Positions 23,395 to 35,977 of a stretch of DNA of 64,000 nucleotides are shown piece after piece. The notes below the pieces were generated by a model that saw only the letters and a program-made list of their open reading frames with translations, was not told where the DNA came from and made no database searches. The DNA is taken from the NCBI RefSeq assembly GCF_018991925.1, contig NW_024725489.1:5890726-5954725 (forward strand), written 5' to 3'. The first letter of the stretch is position 1, and every line of letters begins with the position of its first letter. This stretch comes from Homarus americanus. Its lineage: Eukaryota; Arthropoda; Malacostraca; Decapoda; Nephropidae. Both the position numbers and the translations under genes were made by a program.

Positions 23395-23532
23395 TGCTTT
23401 TACTTACTTTACTTTTATCCTCTTCACCACTGATCGGCTCGTTAGCCGCTTGGGCGATCGGTCAAGTCTCTGTTACGCACTGTTGGCAAGTACTAGAGAT
23501 GCACTGGCTCCTGAATGTACAGTCTCGTTCAA

Positions 23533-23713
23533 GATTCTTCGAACTGCTGGAGACACAAAACCTAGGTCCGTTTGGTTACTATTGTGCGAAGTAAAATATG
23601 AATGATTGTATAAGGTTATTGGTTGGGCTTTCTTGTTTCGTGTTCTATACTACGTACTATAGTAAACAAACGGACTTGAGTTGCAAGCTGTCTCCAGCAG
23701 AGTTCGAAGAATC
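23533..23713. mobile_element. 181-bp MITE-like inverted repeat inside the LINE
   Basis: GATTCTTCGAACTGCTGGAG at the left edge and its inverted counterpart at the right edge (complement GATTCTTCGAACTCTGCTGG) begin arms of about 60 bp that continue into TCCGTTTG...ACTAT. It lies between the LINE polymerase and its tail, replacing the thumb-coding part. No clear target duplication is visible, so a compound deletion plus inversion is an alternative. Confidence 0.7.
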
Positions 23714-23774
23714 AACACTTCACTCTTGAAGATCGTTACGGGGGACAGACCGTCTAGATATCTGAACGACCTTC

Positions 23775-24152
23775 TTATAAAATCGAATAATTTGCCTGAT
23801 TTACCTTCTCGCAATGGCCCGAGAACTTCAGCTCATTGTCAACATACATCCCTAGGTCCTTCTCACATTCAGTCTCAAATAGTGCAGTTTCTTCATCCCG
23901 TTGGGACATATGATACGCCTCCTTACAGTTTGTACGCCCCAGGTGCATCCTCTTACACTTCGTGACATTGAATCTCAGCAGCCATTTCTTTGACCATTCT
24001 TGGAGCTCACAGAGATCCTTCTGGAGCTCTTCACATTCCGCTTGATTCTTGATTTCTCGAAATAACTTGGCGTCATCTGCAAACATTTGTATGGGGGAGT
24101 GTACAACTTCAGGCATGTCATTTATGAAACAAACAAGCAACAGCGGGCCCAA
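23775..24152 (-). pseudogene. CR1-like LINE reverse transcriptase, FADD part
   Basis: Minus-strand frame with GPLLLVCFINDMPEVV, the FADDAKLF catalytic box (F in place of the usual Y) and LRFNVTKCKRMHLGRTN. It ends soon after SGHCEKVNQAN, where the C-terminal thumb is lost. Confidence 0.85.
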
Positions 24153-24254
24153 TGCACTGCCCTGTGGTACCCTGCTTGTGACAGGTACAGATGATTATTT
24201 CGTGCCATTAATCACCACACACTGCTTACGGTCATGTAGAGTCTTTTATCTACA

Positions 24255-25252
24255 CTAGGACATTTCGCCGAATTCTGTACCCTTCCAGTTTGATTTCAGC
24301 CTTTCATGGGTTACTCTGTCGAAAGCCTTGGCAAAATCCAGGTATATATTGTCGATATTACCACCCCGTTCCAGAATATGGGTCCAAATATCCAATACCT
24401 TGAACAATTGTGTTAAGCAGGAGTGCCCCGGCATAAAACTGTTTTGGCATTCCTTTTCATGGTTGTTTCGTAGTAGATGTTCCATCGCGGCTTCTCTGAT
24501 AATACTCTCAAGTACTTTACATATTATGCTGGTCAGGCTCACTGGTTTATAGTTGTTTCGTCGAGTGATGATCGTCCATCTTGAAGATAGGACTCACTCA
24601 CATAAGCTATTTTCCAATCACTGGGGACCTTTTGTTCACCTACGCATTTACAGAACAGGGTCTTCAGGGGCTCGGCAAGCTCGTTGCACAACTCTCTTAG
24701 CACTTTGGGATGCACCATGTCAGGGCCGGAACATTTATGGACCTTTAGCCTGGAGAGTATATTTCTAATACCCTCTTTTGTGAACACAATGTGGGTCAGT
24801 GCTGTGTCGAACCATCTGTCCTCAAACGCAGGAAGGTTAATCGCATCCTCTCTTGTGAACACCGAGGAAAAGAAGCTGTTCAATGACTCAGCTTTATCCT
24901 GGTCAAAATCTGAGTAACTACCATCTTCAAGCCTCAGGTTTGATGCTCCTACTCGCGTTTTTAATTTCGACTTTGCATAGCGATAAAACGCCTTTGGGTT
25001 TGTCTTGACCTCGCTTGCAACCAGCCTCTGGAACTCCTTTTCAGCCCTTCTACACTCTGCCTTTGCTTGGTTTCTGGGTCTTGCATACATCCTCCTGTCC
25101 TGCTCATCGTTTGACCTAACCCACGTCTTGAATTTCTGGGATTTCTTCTTAACTTTGTCGACCGCCGCATGATTCATGTGTAGGGATCCCCTCGTATCCC
25201 TAGAGGCACTTGGTTTGGTCTTGGGTATATATTTATCGATCAAATGGGTCAC
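24255..25252 (-). pseudogene. CR1-like LINE reverse transcriptase, N-terminal and palm part
   Basis: Two minus-strand frames, 25252-24539 and 24542-24255, together encode the linker after the endonuclease and the start of the polymerase. The order runs from FFSSVFTRED through LKVHKCSGPD, VHPKVLRELCNELAEPL and MSLTSIICKVLESI to IYLDFAKAFD with the first catalytic aspartate. The join between frames near 24550 corrupts the normally present SPIFKKGD...NYRPVSLTSI stretch. The remaining polymerase follows at 24152-23775. Confidence 0.8.
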
Positions 25253-25397
25253 TTTTAACGGTTATGATATTCGAGCATAGTGTCTGCATTCTTGTGCCTA
25301 AGTGAGTCAGGCCAATGTCATCTCTTCCCTCATCCCGTCGTAATTTCCCTTGTAATATTTGCACCTTGGTCTGGCTTTATCATGAACTAGGTGACAG

Positions 25398-26080
25398 TTA
25401 AATCTGAATAACAACACTACATGGTGCCTGGTGCCAAACTGTGGCTAGATGTTCCAGTTTGGCCACCATACCCTCCTCGTTTGTTATAATGTGGTCTAGT
25501 GGCTTGGGTGTTTGCTCCTCTCTGCAATGTGTCGGGTCTTTAACATGTTGGAACAGAAAATTATCTCCCAGAGTGTCTACAAAAAGAGTAGCAGGGTTAT
25601 TCAAGTCATTTGGGGTGAACTCGTTTCTCCAGTCGATGTCGCTATAGTTAAAGTACCCCATGATAAGGAGGTGGCTAGGGTTGAGCCTCACTGCGTTGTC
25701 TATTAAGGCTCTTAAGTTCCTTTGATTTAGCGGGCTACAGTTTGGGCTTTGTAGATACACCCGACGATAAGTAAGTCCCCTCCCCTGAATTTAATTTTAC
25801 ACCACTTGGACTCGTGAAAAACATCCTCTCCCTGTACCCTCACATGGCTGGCTCTAAGGTCTTGCCTAGCATAGATAAGCACACCCGTCTTGCAAGTTTC
25901 TTGACAAAGGTTCGTAAATGAGTCATATCCAGCAATACTGAACTCACATTCCTCTGGGTCGATTCTCCTGTTCTTGTACAACAGTTCTACAACTCCTACA
26001 GCATTGGGTTGGTGTACCTTCAGTAGTTTCAAACTCCTCTCTCTTATCAAGAAACGTGTCAGTATTAGTGTACATGACAT
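25398..26080 (-). pseudogene. CR1-like LINE endonuclease domain
   Basis: Two overlapping minus-strand frames (26080-25727 and 25760-25398) cover an APE-type endonuclease that would nick the target DNA. The GDFN catalytic box reads GYFN. The region that should contain the SDH motif reads ATVWHQAPCSVV because of a small frameshift. Both changes would inactivate it unless they are sequence errors. Confidence 0.75.
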
Positions 26081-27223
26081 TCAAGCCAGAATTTGTTCTC
26101 GGTAACGTCTCTGCTCTTAATTATTAACCCCCCCCCCCCTTCCGTTCTCAGAGGCTGCAGCATTTGCTAAGTACATTGTATTTTGCAGGGTGTGGTTAGA
26201 AATGTCATTGTTTACACGGCACTCGCCTCCTGTCTGGTAGGTGGAGCTAGTGCCACCCCCCCGCGTGGGGAGTAGAGCTGGTGGGGGTGCGCTAATGCCC
26301 CCTGGCACTGTGTCGGCACACTTGCTTCCACTACCCTCCCCCCTCCCCTGGTATAACCCACGTACACCCTCCCGTTCCTCCTTGACTCCTCCCTCTTCTG
26401 CTTCAAGTCCTGCAGGAGCTTCTTGTGCTGTTTCCTCTGCATTACCGTGCGATCTGGGTGAATGAATACATTCCAAAATGCCTTGCTCCTTGCTAATTTT
26501 TTGCCTGCCGAATAACCTCCCATTTCTTCTCACTCACTAGTGTGATCCTGAGGGAGTGAGGCTTGTCCCCTGCTTTTGTCCCAGCCTCCTCACATCCTGA
26601 GGGGTTGATGGCATATTCAGAACCTCTGTATAGATATTTTTAACCTGCATCTTATCGTGTGTTACCCTACTCTCAGCTCCCTCCGCCTGGCTCTCAGGTA
26701 CTCCATAAACTATTTCATTGTTCCTGCGCTGGTAACGTTCCCACTGTTCCTCCTCTCCCCTAACAGTAGGTCCGCTAATTGTCATTTCTTCTACAAACTT
26801 CTTCACGAGTCCCTAGATGTTGTGGAACCTGTTCTGATCCTGCATTACTCTCCGTCACACCCCGTGGCCCTGTTAAGGCCTGAGCATAGCTCCTCTTCAC
26901 TACCACCTCCATTCTATCGGTTACTTCCTCAGTCTTGACAAGGATATCTTTCTTAACTTGTTCAAGTTTGACAACCAGCTAGGATCCAGCTTCATCTATT
27001 TTCGTCCCAAGGGAACTCATTCCCCTATGATTGGCAATCGCCTCTTTTACCTTGACTATGCAGTCAGGGCAATACCAGCAACAGCCTTCATGCTTTACGG
27101 CGACTTGTATCGTCCTAAACTTTGTATTGGTCAGGTCTGTACCATCTACATCCGTCGTCACCCTGCAGTAATAACATGTCAACAGATTTCCTAGTGCCGC
27201 TTCAGCCCCAGGTTTCATACCCC

Positions 27224-28973
27224 ATTTTTTTTTTGTAGAGAAAGGAGGGGTGAAAGATGATTAGAGGTGGGGGAAGGAAGTTATAGTTCGGAAATTGAAG
27301 AAATTTAGGAGGAGGTAAGAGAGAGCGGGCTGACCGCCTAGCTAAGCTAATAGTGTGTTAGGGTTGTGTTATGGGTTAGTTATTGTCTGTCGGTACAGGC
27401 ACTAGACAGCCTACCCTGTCCTATATATGGGTGTTTTAAGGGCCTTATTTCATATTCCGCCGACCCTACTGGCTGATGCTGGTCTAGGGAGTTTGTCTAT
27501 TGCCTGGCCGTGTAGATCGGGGATGGTAATGGACCTTTTGAGATTTGGTAACTTTTTTGGGAACCATGTATTGTTTGTTGTCGTTATCTGGTGGGAGTCT
27601 TTGAAGGCGTTCTTGCTCTGGTTCTATCTTTTGCCAGATTCTGCTGGCCAGGGTGTGCAGCTGCTGGTTGATGGGTTTCAATCTCAGGTCTCTGTGTATC
27701 TCGGCTGTGGTTCTGGTGAAGGGGTATCTTTCACCTGTGACGAATCTTAGGGCTTCATTTTGGACCACCTGTAATTTTAATATTTGAGTGGTGCTCATAG
27801 TATGAAGAGGTATTGCTGGGTAAGTTAATATCGGTGTGATAAATGATGTCACCAAGCGGAGTTTTATTTTCTCAGGAAGCGCTTTAAAGTGGTATAGTTT
27901 TCTCAGCTCTCTTCTTGCTTTTTCCTTCCTGCTGTGGACATGATGGGAGTAACCTGTCGTGGATATATGCAAGCCCAGGAGGGTGCCTCTGCTTTTCTAT
28001 TCTGTCTGGGCATTATTGGTTACTAATGGATGGGTTTTCCTTCTGCATAAGAGTATCACTGGGAATTTCGGGAGACTGGTTTGGATTTTCCATTGTTTTT
28101 CGTAATTATTTACCCTTTCTAATTTCTGCCTGGTGCTGTCGGCCTGTAACGCTCGCGATTTTCCTTGATGTGTTGTTATTTGAGTGATGTCATCTGCATA
28201 CATAATATCTTCGTTACCTATTCTAGTGGGAGGCGGGGTGTTACTTGTGTAGATAATATATAGAGAAGGGGAGAGGACGCTCCCCTGAGGGACTCCACTC
28301 ATGAGTGGGAAGGTCTCTCCTGTGTGTTGTCCTACCCTCAGTCTAGCATTTCTGCCATCAAGGAAGTTGTAAAGCAACTTTTCAATGTTGGTGGGAAGTC
28401 TGAGTTGGAGGATCTTATATTTTAGACCGTCGTGCCAGACAGTGTCAAATGCCTTCGCTACATCCCGGAGAGTTAGATTACATTGTCTACCACTCGCCGC
28501 GGCTCTGGCTATGTTTTCACATGCCAGGGCTATCGCTGTTGTGGTGGACTTTCCTTTCCTGAACCCGAATTGTCTGCAGTTGACTCTGTTTGTTGTTTCC
28601 AGGTGATTTCTCAGACGGTTATTGATGATTTTTTCTAGGATTTTTCCAGGTAATTCGTGGAGGGAGATTGGTCTGTAGTTTAGTGGGACGGCGGGGTTCT
28701 TTCCTTGTTTTGGTGTTAGGGTAATAATGGCCTCTTTGAATTTAGTTGGGAAGTAACTCGAGGCCAGGCAAGCGTTCATTGGGGGTTTTCAGTTTCTCCA
28801 TGGCCGGGTTGTTTATGTGGCTTAGGATCTCCTTAGTGATGCCTGAATAACCAGAGGCTTTATTTTTGGTATTGGAGATGGCTCTGTTGAGTTCTTCCGA
28901 GGTGATTGGTTTGGACAATGGGCTGTCCACTCTCAGATCCTCACTCATGGTTGTTGCTGAGGGGGGGGGGGGG
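27224..28973 (-). mobile_element. Jockey-like LINE, 5'-truncated, poly-A tailed
   Basis: The minus strand from 28948 encodes LNRAISNTKNKASGYSGI, then after a frame change at about 28780 NYRPISLHELPGKILEKII, FRKGKSTTTAIA, AFDTVWHDGLKYKI, GVPQGSVLSPSLY and MYADDITQI. The C-terminal part (27972-27484) has LRLVTSFITPILTYPAIPL. The catalytic YADD is intact, but AFDT sits in a DVAKAFD context where D or L is usual. About 250 bp of 3' untranslated sequence ends in a 9-11 bp A-run (27224-27234), directly abutting the CR1 ORF1 start. The 5' edge is a G/C homopolymer at 28961-28973. Confidence 0.85.
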
Positions 28974-29880
28974 GGACATGCAGACTGATATATTCTGATT
29001 TCCCTTTTTTTCCAGTTCTCCTCAACGAGTTGTTGGTAAATATGTGATATCCCTATGTACCCTGTATCTTGCTATGAATGACGGATCATATACCCACTTA
29101 CATGTAGTCCTTTACAACACTTCTAATTTTCGGCTTAATAATAATATTGATCCTTATTATGACTGTGATGATTTCCTTTAATGTGTCCTGGTAGCAGGGC
29201 CTTAGCGTCAAGGTCCCTTTAAAAGCCCCGTTCCGCTGCCTGAGTACAGGCCGTTATGGCTAGTGTCATCCACCGGGCTAGCACAATTTATTTCATCTGA
29301 GGAAGAGATATACACCTCAGTGGGATGACTTCCTTAATAATCACATCTACTAAGTCTAAGTAAAGTGAGATATGGAGGTGATCTTGCCCTTATGGCAATT
29401 CAATGTTATTTAAAAAGAAAGAGAAAAAAATAAAAAAATAAAACCTGTTGGTGTTTTAACCTCCTCGGCACTCTGTGTGTCCTGCGTTGCCTTTAGAGTT
29501 GTCTTGTGTTTTTCTTCTCTTTTTTTTTCAGTTCACTTCGGCGACTTGTGTGGTATCTATGTGTTATCTCTATGTATACCCACCAAAAAATTATTCGGCA
29601 CCCTTACGGCGTGATACAATATAACACGGGTGCCGAATAATTGTTTAGTGGGTGTACACTGCATTTTGCTATGAATAACGGATTATGTACGTCCACTCAG
29701 TCCTTTAGAAACACAGAAAAATAAATTCTTTGGGGCAGTAATTGAATGCCTTTCTGTATAGCCAAGCTTGTTGATTTTCTTTTTATTTTAACTATACACT
29801 GTATCTCCCTGTGAATGGTGTATTGTAGGCACGGTTTCAGTCCTTGAGAAAGCATACAAACAAAATAAAAATAAAAGTCT
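28974..29880. repeat. Three related direct repeats upstream of the Jockey-like LINE
   Basis: A motif with CTATGTA, then a TATCTTGCTATGAATGACGG-like stretch and CAGTCCTT, occurs at about 29007-29115, 29524-29720 and 29788-29870. The middle copy is interrupted by a 76-bp inverted-repeat element. The intervening sequence (29160-29420) shows no recognisable gene. Confidence 0.7.
29579..29654. mobile_element. 76-bp MITE with TA target duplication
   Basis: Arms of about 25 bp (CCCACCAAAAAATTATTCGG left, complement of the right arm CACCCACTAAACAATTATTC) with TA on both sides. The related repeat at 29050 lacks it and reads straight through the TA, giving an empty site. Confidence 0.85.
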
Positions 29881-30046
29881 CTGTGGCACCAATATTACGA
29901 CTTGGTTTTAGCTGGCAGTGGTGCCTTACCAGCTTTATTGCCAATTTCTTCTTTACTTTAAGTTATTTACAACCTCTTCTGCAGTCACTGATGACACTAT
30001 GAACTGATTGAACTAAAGGCACAGTACTACACTCCCTGGTTGGCCT

Positions 30047-30452
30047 TTGGGTGGTCAGTCACAGCCGTGACCACAACTCAGTAAAAATTAAATAAAAGTT
30101 TTGTCGTATGATTTTGTGGTTGTATGTCTCTTGACTGGGCTGTACCTCCAGATCGGTGGAGGTTGAGTTTTCAAATATACAATCGCGTCTAGCATTAAAA
30201 ATCCTACATTGATTTACACTTTTACATCACTAAGACGGCCTTGATGATCTTATGTAATCCCTAGGTAGTAGGCAGCTACTAAACAGGGAGGTACTCCCGC
30301 CTGGGAAGATATTGGAAACATAATGTGTTGTCTAGTGGTAGACCCTGCTGCCATATGTGACCAAGTCCCAGGCTGCTGATCTGACTTTCTGCCTCATTTA
30401 CACACAATTGCAGGGTCTCAATTGTTTCTCTTACTTTGACAACACAACACAC
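30047..30452. repeat. Dispersed two-module repeat (B then A)
   Basis: Module B (30047-30272) matches 52851-53085 in the same orientation, with shared CTGTACCTCC and GTGGTTGTATG stretches. Module A (30273-30452) matches 52680-52850 only in reverse complement. The function is unknown; it looks like an old interspersed element. Confidence 0.8.
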
Positions 30453-30910
30453 ATACTGTACTGTATATCATTTCTCACTATAACCGCCATCCGGGTGGTT
30501 AAAGGATTAATTAGACTCGTCACGTTAAACTCGAACGTTATAATTCGATCAAACCTGTTGAATACAATTCATTTTAGTATTTCAAATAAATCATCCATAG
30601 GCACTCTTACATAAATGTTTAATCCAATATATATTTACATAACAATCATAGCTATGTAATTAGTCTAATCTTAACACTTATAATGAGTACTTAATTTGCC
30701 ATATTTCTATACTATTGTCACAATGATAAATGATGCAATGGACACAGTCTACCTGTGTACACAATAAGTACTAGTTAAACTTACGTGTTGAAAGTCTAGA
30801 GAGAAACCAGGTTAGGTGTTGCTTCTAAGATCTGGGGAGCTACAATGCCAGCCCAATCTCCTGGCCCACCCTGGCTGGTCGGCGAGGGCTGAGTCAGGTG
30901 ATTATGATTA
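30453..30910. other. Non-coding stretch, no gene seen
   Basis: AT-rich, no recognisable structure. Confidence 0.5.
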
Positions 30911-31571
30911 CAGAGGAGTCTGCATTTACACGGCTTTTGTTTGCGCGTTTGGTCATTTACGCGGTGCCTTGCCAGAATGAAATGCTTCAATTACCCGGTA
31001 AATTTGGTCATTTACTCGGTTGAAGTATAATTTGTTTACTGTATTTACTGAAGATATTTGTTTTAGCTCATAAAATTCATACAAATTACCCGGCCAGAAT
31101 ATAATTTACATTGCTGGAATTCTTATAAGATTGTGATTATTTTAAATATAAACATCATGGAATTTGCATTAGACATACAAATTTTAGATCTAATGTAAGA
31201 ATTTTGATTAGAAAGAGCAAAAATTTTATCTTTATTGCAAAATATATGACGTTTATATTCAAAATATTCCTGGTCTTGCAAGGAATCCAGCAATGTCAAT
31301 TATATTATCCTAACTTTAGTCTGAGGTATTATTTATTACTAAAAATGTAAGCCTACTGTTTTCACCCAAACATTTCTCAGAGAGGGAGGAGCCAGCGAGC
31401 GTGGGAAGTTGAGCCCATTATTTGATTGGACATTAACCTGGCGACTGTATTTCTCTTAAATATTAATTGTGCATGCATACCATCATAAAATTAAGATGTT
31501 ATTCTTACACGTTTCTCGTTTTACGCGGGCCTCCACGGGTTCAATGGACCGCGTAAATGCAGACTCCACTG
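30911..31571 (-). mobile_element. Tigger-like TIR element, reverse orientation
   Basis: The complement of the right end reads CAGTGGAGTCTGCATTTACG, then GGTCCATTGAACCCGTGGAGG and CGCGTAAAACGAGAAACG, matching the left subterminal block of the elements at 37894 and 49412. The left edge CAGAGGAGTCTGCATTTACA, preceded by TA, is the opposite terminus. The interior is one copy of the AT-rich 350-bp unit. No transposase coding remains. Confidence 0.85.
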
Positions 31572-31752
31572 TGTACATAAACAAGCTCCCCTTACACACT
31601 CTAACCTCCTCTGGGCCTCTCATCTCCACCATCTCAATACTATATGCTGTATACGGGCAGCCACACCCAATAAACATGACATGACTTACCGCCTAACATA
31701 ATGTTTGTTTATGTGTCATCCTACTCATTGCTGCTTGCGGTAACACTCACTT

Positions 31753-33420
<1,668 letters not shown>

Positions 33421-33723
33421 ATTTTCGCCCCCCAGGCCTTGATGTGTGCCCGCGTGGGCTAATGCCCGTAAAAAATAAATATATACTGTATTTATATAAA
33501 TAAAAATAACTGTGCAATTTCTGCCGCTCAACAACGAAGGCCCGAGTGCCAAACACGCTTTGTTACAGAGGCGCAACACGACCCTACCCGCTCTCTAGTA
33601 CTTTGCACACTATGCTGTCTGTCTCGCCCTTTACTTTTATCCACTTCACCATTGATCAGCTCGTTAGCCACTTGGCTAAGTACTGTACATTTAATGGTTC
33701 CAGAATGTATGTACTTGTTGTGA

Positions 33724-35123
33724 TGCACTTTATATTAATTGTGTCGCTCATAAGTCAGCCATACTCCCATCATATCAATCATTGTAGGGATCAAGCCAAG
33801 GTTACATGCAGTAGACACTATGATAAGACCATTATCACGGAGGGTGATAAAACATTCTCTTATGAACCATATTATTCCTCACATTCATGCTTAGTTTTCT
33901 GGCTACCATTGTGAGGGACAATACAGCTTGGAGGATTATGATATAGATGTGAACCCCAGCCACCAAGACACACACTGCACTATGTCATGATTGTCTAATA
34001 ATGATGTAACCTATGATGTCAAATAATGTAAAACTTGATTGGGTAAATTGTTTCACAAATTTATTAACAAAGCATTGACATCCTTCCCTAGTCCTCATTG
34101 AAAAATGAAAGTATCAGAGCTCGATTGCTGAACTGTGAGGGTGCTTGTTTGTGTGTGTGTGTAGGGAGGGATGCAATGGCTGGAGAGCGGACCCGTCGTC
34201 CAGTAAGGGTGGGCGGACTTTACACCGTCCACTTTGACTGTAGCGAGATCTTTCGTCCCGGACTGTACGTAGACGCAACGCCTCAAATTCTCTAGTTAGG
34301 CATTTAAAAAAAAATTCAACAGTTGCCAAAGTGGCAAGTCGCCCCTATTATGCAGAAATGGTTAGGTAGGGGATAAGAAAGGCCATAGAAGCAGCGTATA
34401 TTTGTAAAGATGAAGTAACAAGTTGGTACAGGTGGAATGATTATTTTGCATCTTTAGTCTGGGCACTATTCCGAGGTTACTTAGGGCCATTCTGGGAGTT
34501 TTACTAGAATGTAAACAAACTCAGAACTAACAAATTTCACAAAACGTGCCAACAACTGTAACAGGTGGAACTGTAGCTACCTGTACATGACTTTCAAGCC
34601 GGAAATAGTCCTCGGTAACGACTCAGATGTTGGTAGTTACTCTGGGCTCCTTCCAGTCTCTGCAACTAACTCATTTACTAACCCAGTGTATGTTGTGGGG
34701 TGTGGACAGAATGACATTGTTTACATGGTGAGCACCTCTTCCTGAGTGACAGGTCGAGAGAAGGTTTGGGGTGTTCCTCTGTCCCCTGGTTCTGTACTGG
34801 CTCATTTGCCTCCACTACTTTTTCCCTGTGTATAACCCATCCAAGTGTGTGTGTTTGTACTATGACAAGTGGTGAAATAATAAATGAAGCAAAACATTAC
34901 CCAAAGAATCACGAGAGTTAAGATATTCAAGTCTGTCATGAATGTTCCCACTTTAAGAGTTCCAGTATGATGGTCACTGATCCTTTGTTTCTTCAGTCGT
35001 ACAGTATTCACATTTTACAACAGATAAGTAGTTCCATGGTGGCACTACTGTATTAATCTACCTTTTGTGTATTGTTGTTTTTCCTCATATTTGTGTAATT
35101 CTGTTTAATTTTTAATCTTTCAG
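33724..35123. other. Region upstream of sulfotransferase start exon
   Basis: No coding sequence recognised. The tail of this stretch is a pyrimidine-rich acceptor (TTTAATCTTTCAG, ending at 35123), so at least one untranslated exon should lie further 5'. I could not place it or a promoter. Confidence 0.5.
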
Positions 35124-35402
35124 GTGCTGGTCTTGGGTGCTCATCTTCACCTCTCTCTCGCCCCCTTGACTGCTCTTCAACCTACTTCACCATGGCAGAA
35201 GAGTTCCCGTACAAGATAGTTACGCTGCCAGACGAGGAGAACGAACAGATCAAGAGAGATTTTAAAGGGTACATCTCTGGGGCTGTGAAGGTAGAACCGT
35301 TGGGGTACTTCTTCCAAGGTATCTATCAGGACTATGCCCATCGCTACTACACCCTTCCCGTCAGGAGCACCGATGTCTTTGTGGCCAGTTACCCGAAGTG
35401 TG
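35124..35402 (+). CDS. Cytosolic sulfotransferase, exon with start codon (residues 1-70 and first base of 71)
   Basis: The product would transfer sulfate from PAPS to a hydroxyl or amine of a small molecule in the cytosol; the substrate cannot be read from sequence. The exon opens after an AG acceptor, has 68 bases of untranslated leader and starts at ATG 35192 in a good context (CACCATGG). It encodes MAEEFPYKIV, an arthropod-style N-terminus with GYFFQGIYQDYAHRYY, and ends with DVFVASYPKC, the first half of the 5'-phosphosulfate loop. The donor is G|GTGAGT, phase 1. No signal peptide or membrane segment is present. Intron 1 (2,030 bp) holds a GT repeat and an antisense transposon-type ORF. 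Confidence 0.92.
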
Positions 35403-35514
35403 GTGAGTGCCGGTGGTTAATGTACAGCTGAATGTTCATATCTATCATGGACCTTTGCTTTAGGGGTGCCAAGGTCTAGTGCTGCTCAATGTAAATCACT
35501 TATGCCATATTATT

Positions 35515-35518
<4 letters not shown>

Positions 35519-35560
<42 letters not shown>
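35519..35560. repeat. (GT)n microsatellite, about 42 bp
   Basis: In sulfotransferase intron 1; length differs from the 100-bp block A counterpart. Confidence 0.97.
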
Positions 35561-35561
<1 letters not shown>

Positions 35562-35977
35562 AGATTGTTTTAGTCATGCATAAATATATTTTGGAAACAT
35601 ATACCGGTACTGTACTCTCTTTTATATTACACCGGTCAACACAATTTTTCTGGCACAAGGTTTTTAAACGGATTTTAAGTAAATTTGGGGTGCAGAATCC
35701 AAATATGACATTGGTTTTTGTCTATCACATCAGGTTTTTGAGATATACCATACTGCACTTTTGCTGGGAAACATAAACTTTTGGATCAAAATTGACGGTT
35801 TAAACATGTATACATAAATTTTTTCAGCATTATAATTTGTATTTTTCTATAACCAAAAATTGTTAATATCAAATTGGAAAGTTAATGCACATATAATATT
35901 TAAATGTAACATTGAAGGGTGAAAAAAAACAATTAATGTACGGTAGAAATAGTGCAAGTATTAAGATCAAGTTACAG

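Larger units (their letters stand above)
23395..27222 (-). mobile_element. Nearly complete CR1-like LINE retrotransposon
   Basis: Read on the minus strand from 27222, ORF1 begins with a cysteine-rich finger (CYYC...CCWYCPDC, 27218-26979) as in PHD-bearing CR1 ORF1s. More ORF1 pieces follow at 26806-26117. ORF2 starts near 26080 with an APE-type endonuclease (GVLIYARQDLRASHV, LLIVGCIY, then GYFNYSDIDW). The reverse transcriptase spans 25252-23775 (IYLDFAKAFD, FADDAKLF). The endonuclease GDFN motif reads GYFN, losing a catalytic aspartate. Frames break near 26100, 25390, 24550 and 24200, and the C-terminal thumb is missing where a 181-bp inverted repeat sits. The tail at 23395-23515 matches other copies. 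Inactive as it stands. Confidence 0.85.

Noticed and set aside
26212..26533. Two overlapping minus-strand frames of about 100-138 residues as a separate gene
   Set aside because: They lie between ORF1 finger and endonuclease of the CR1-like LINE in the same orientation, so they are read as ORF1 pieces.
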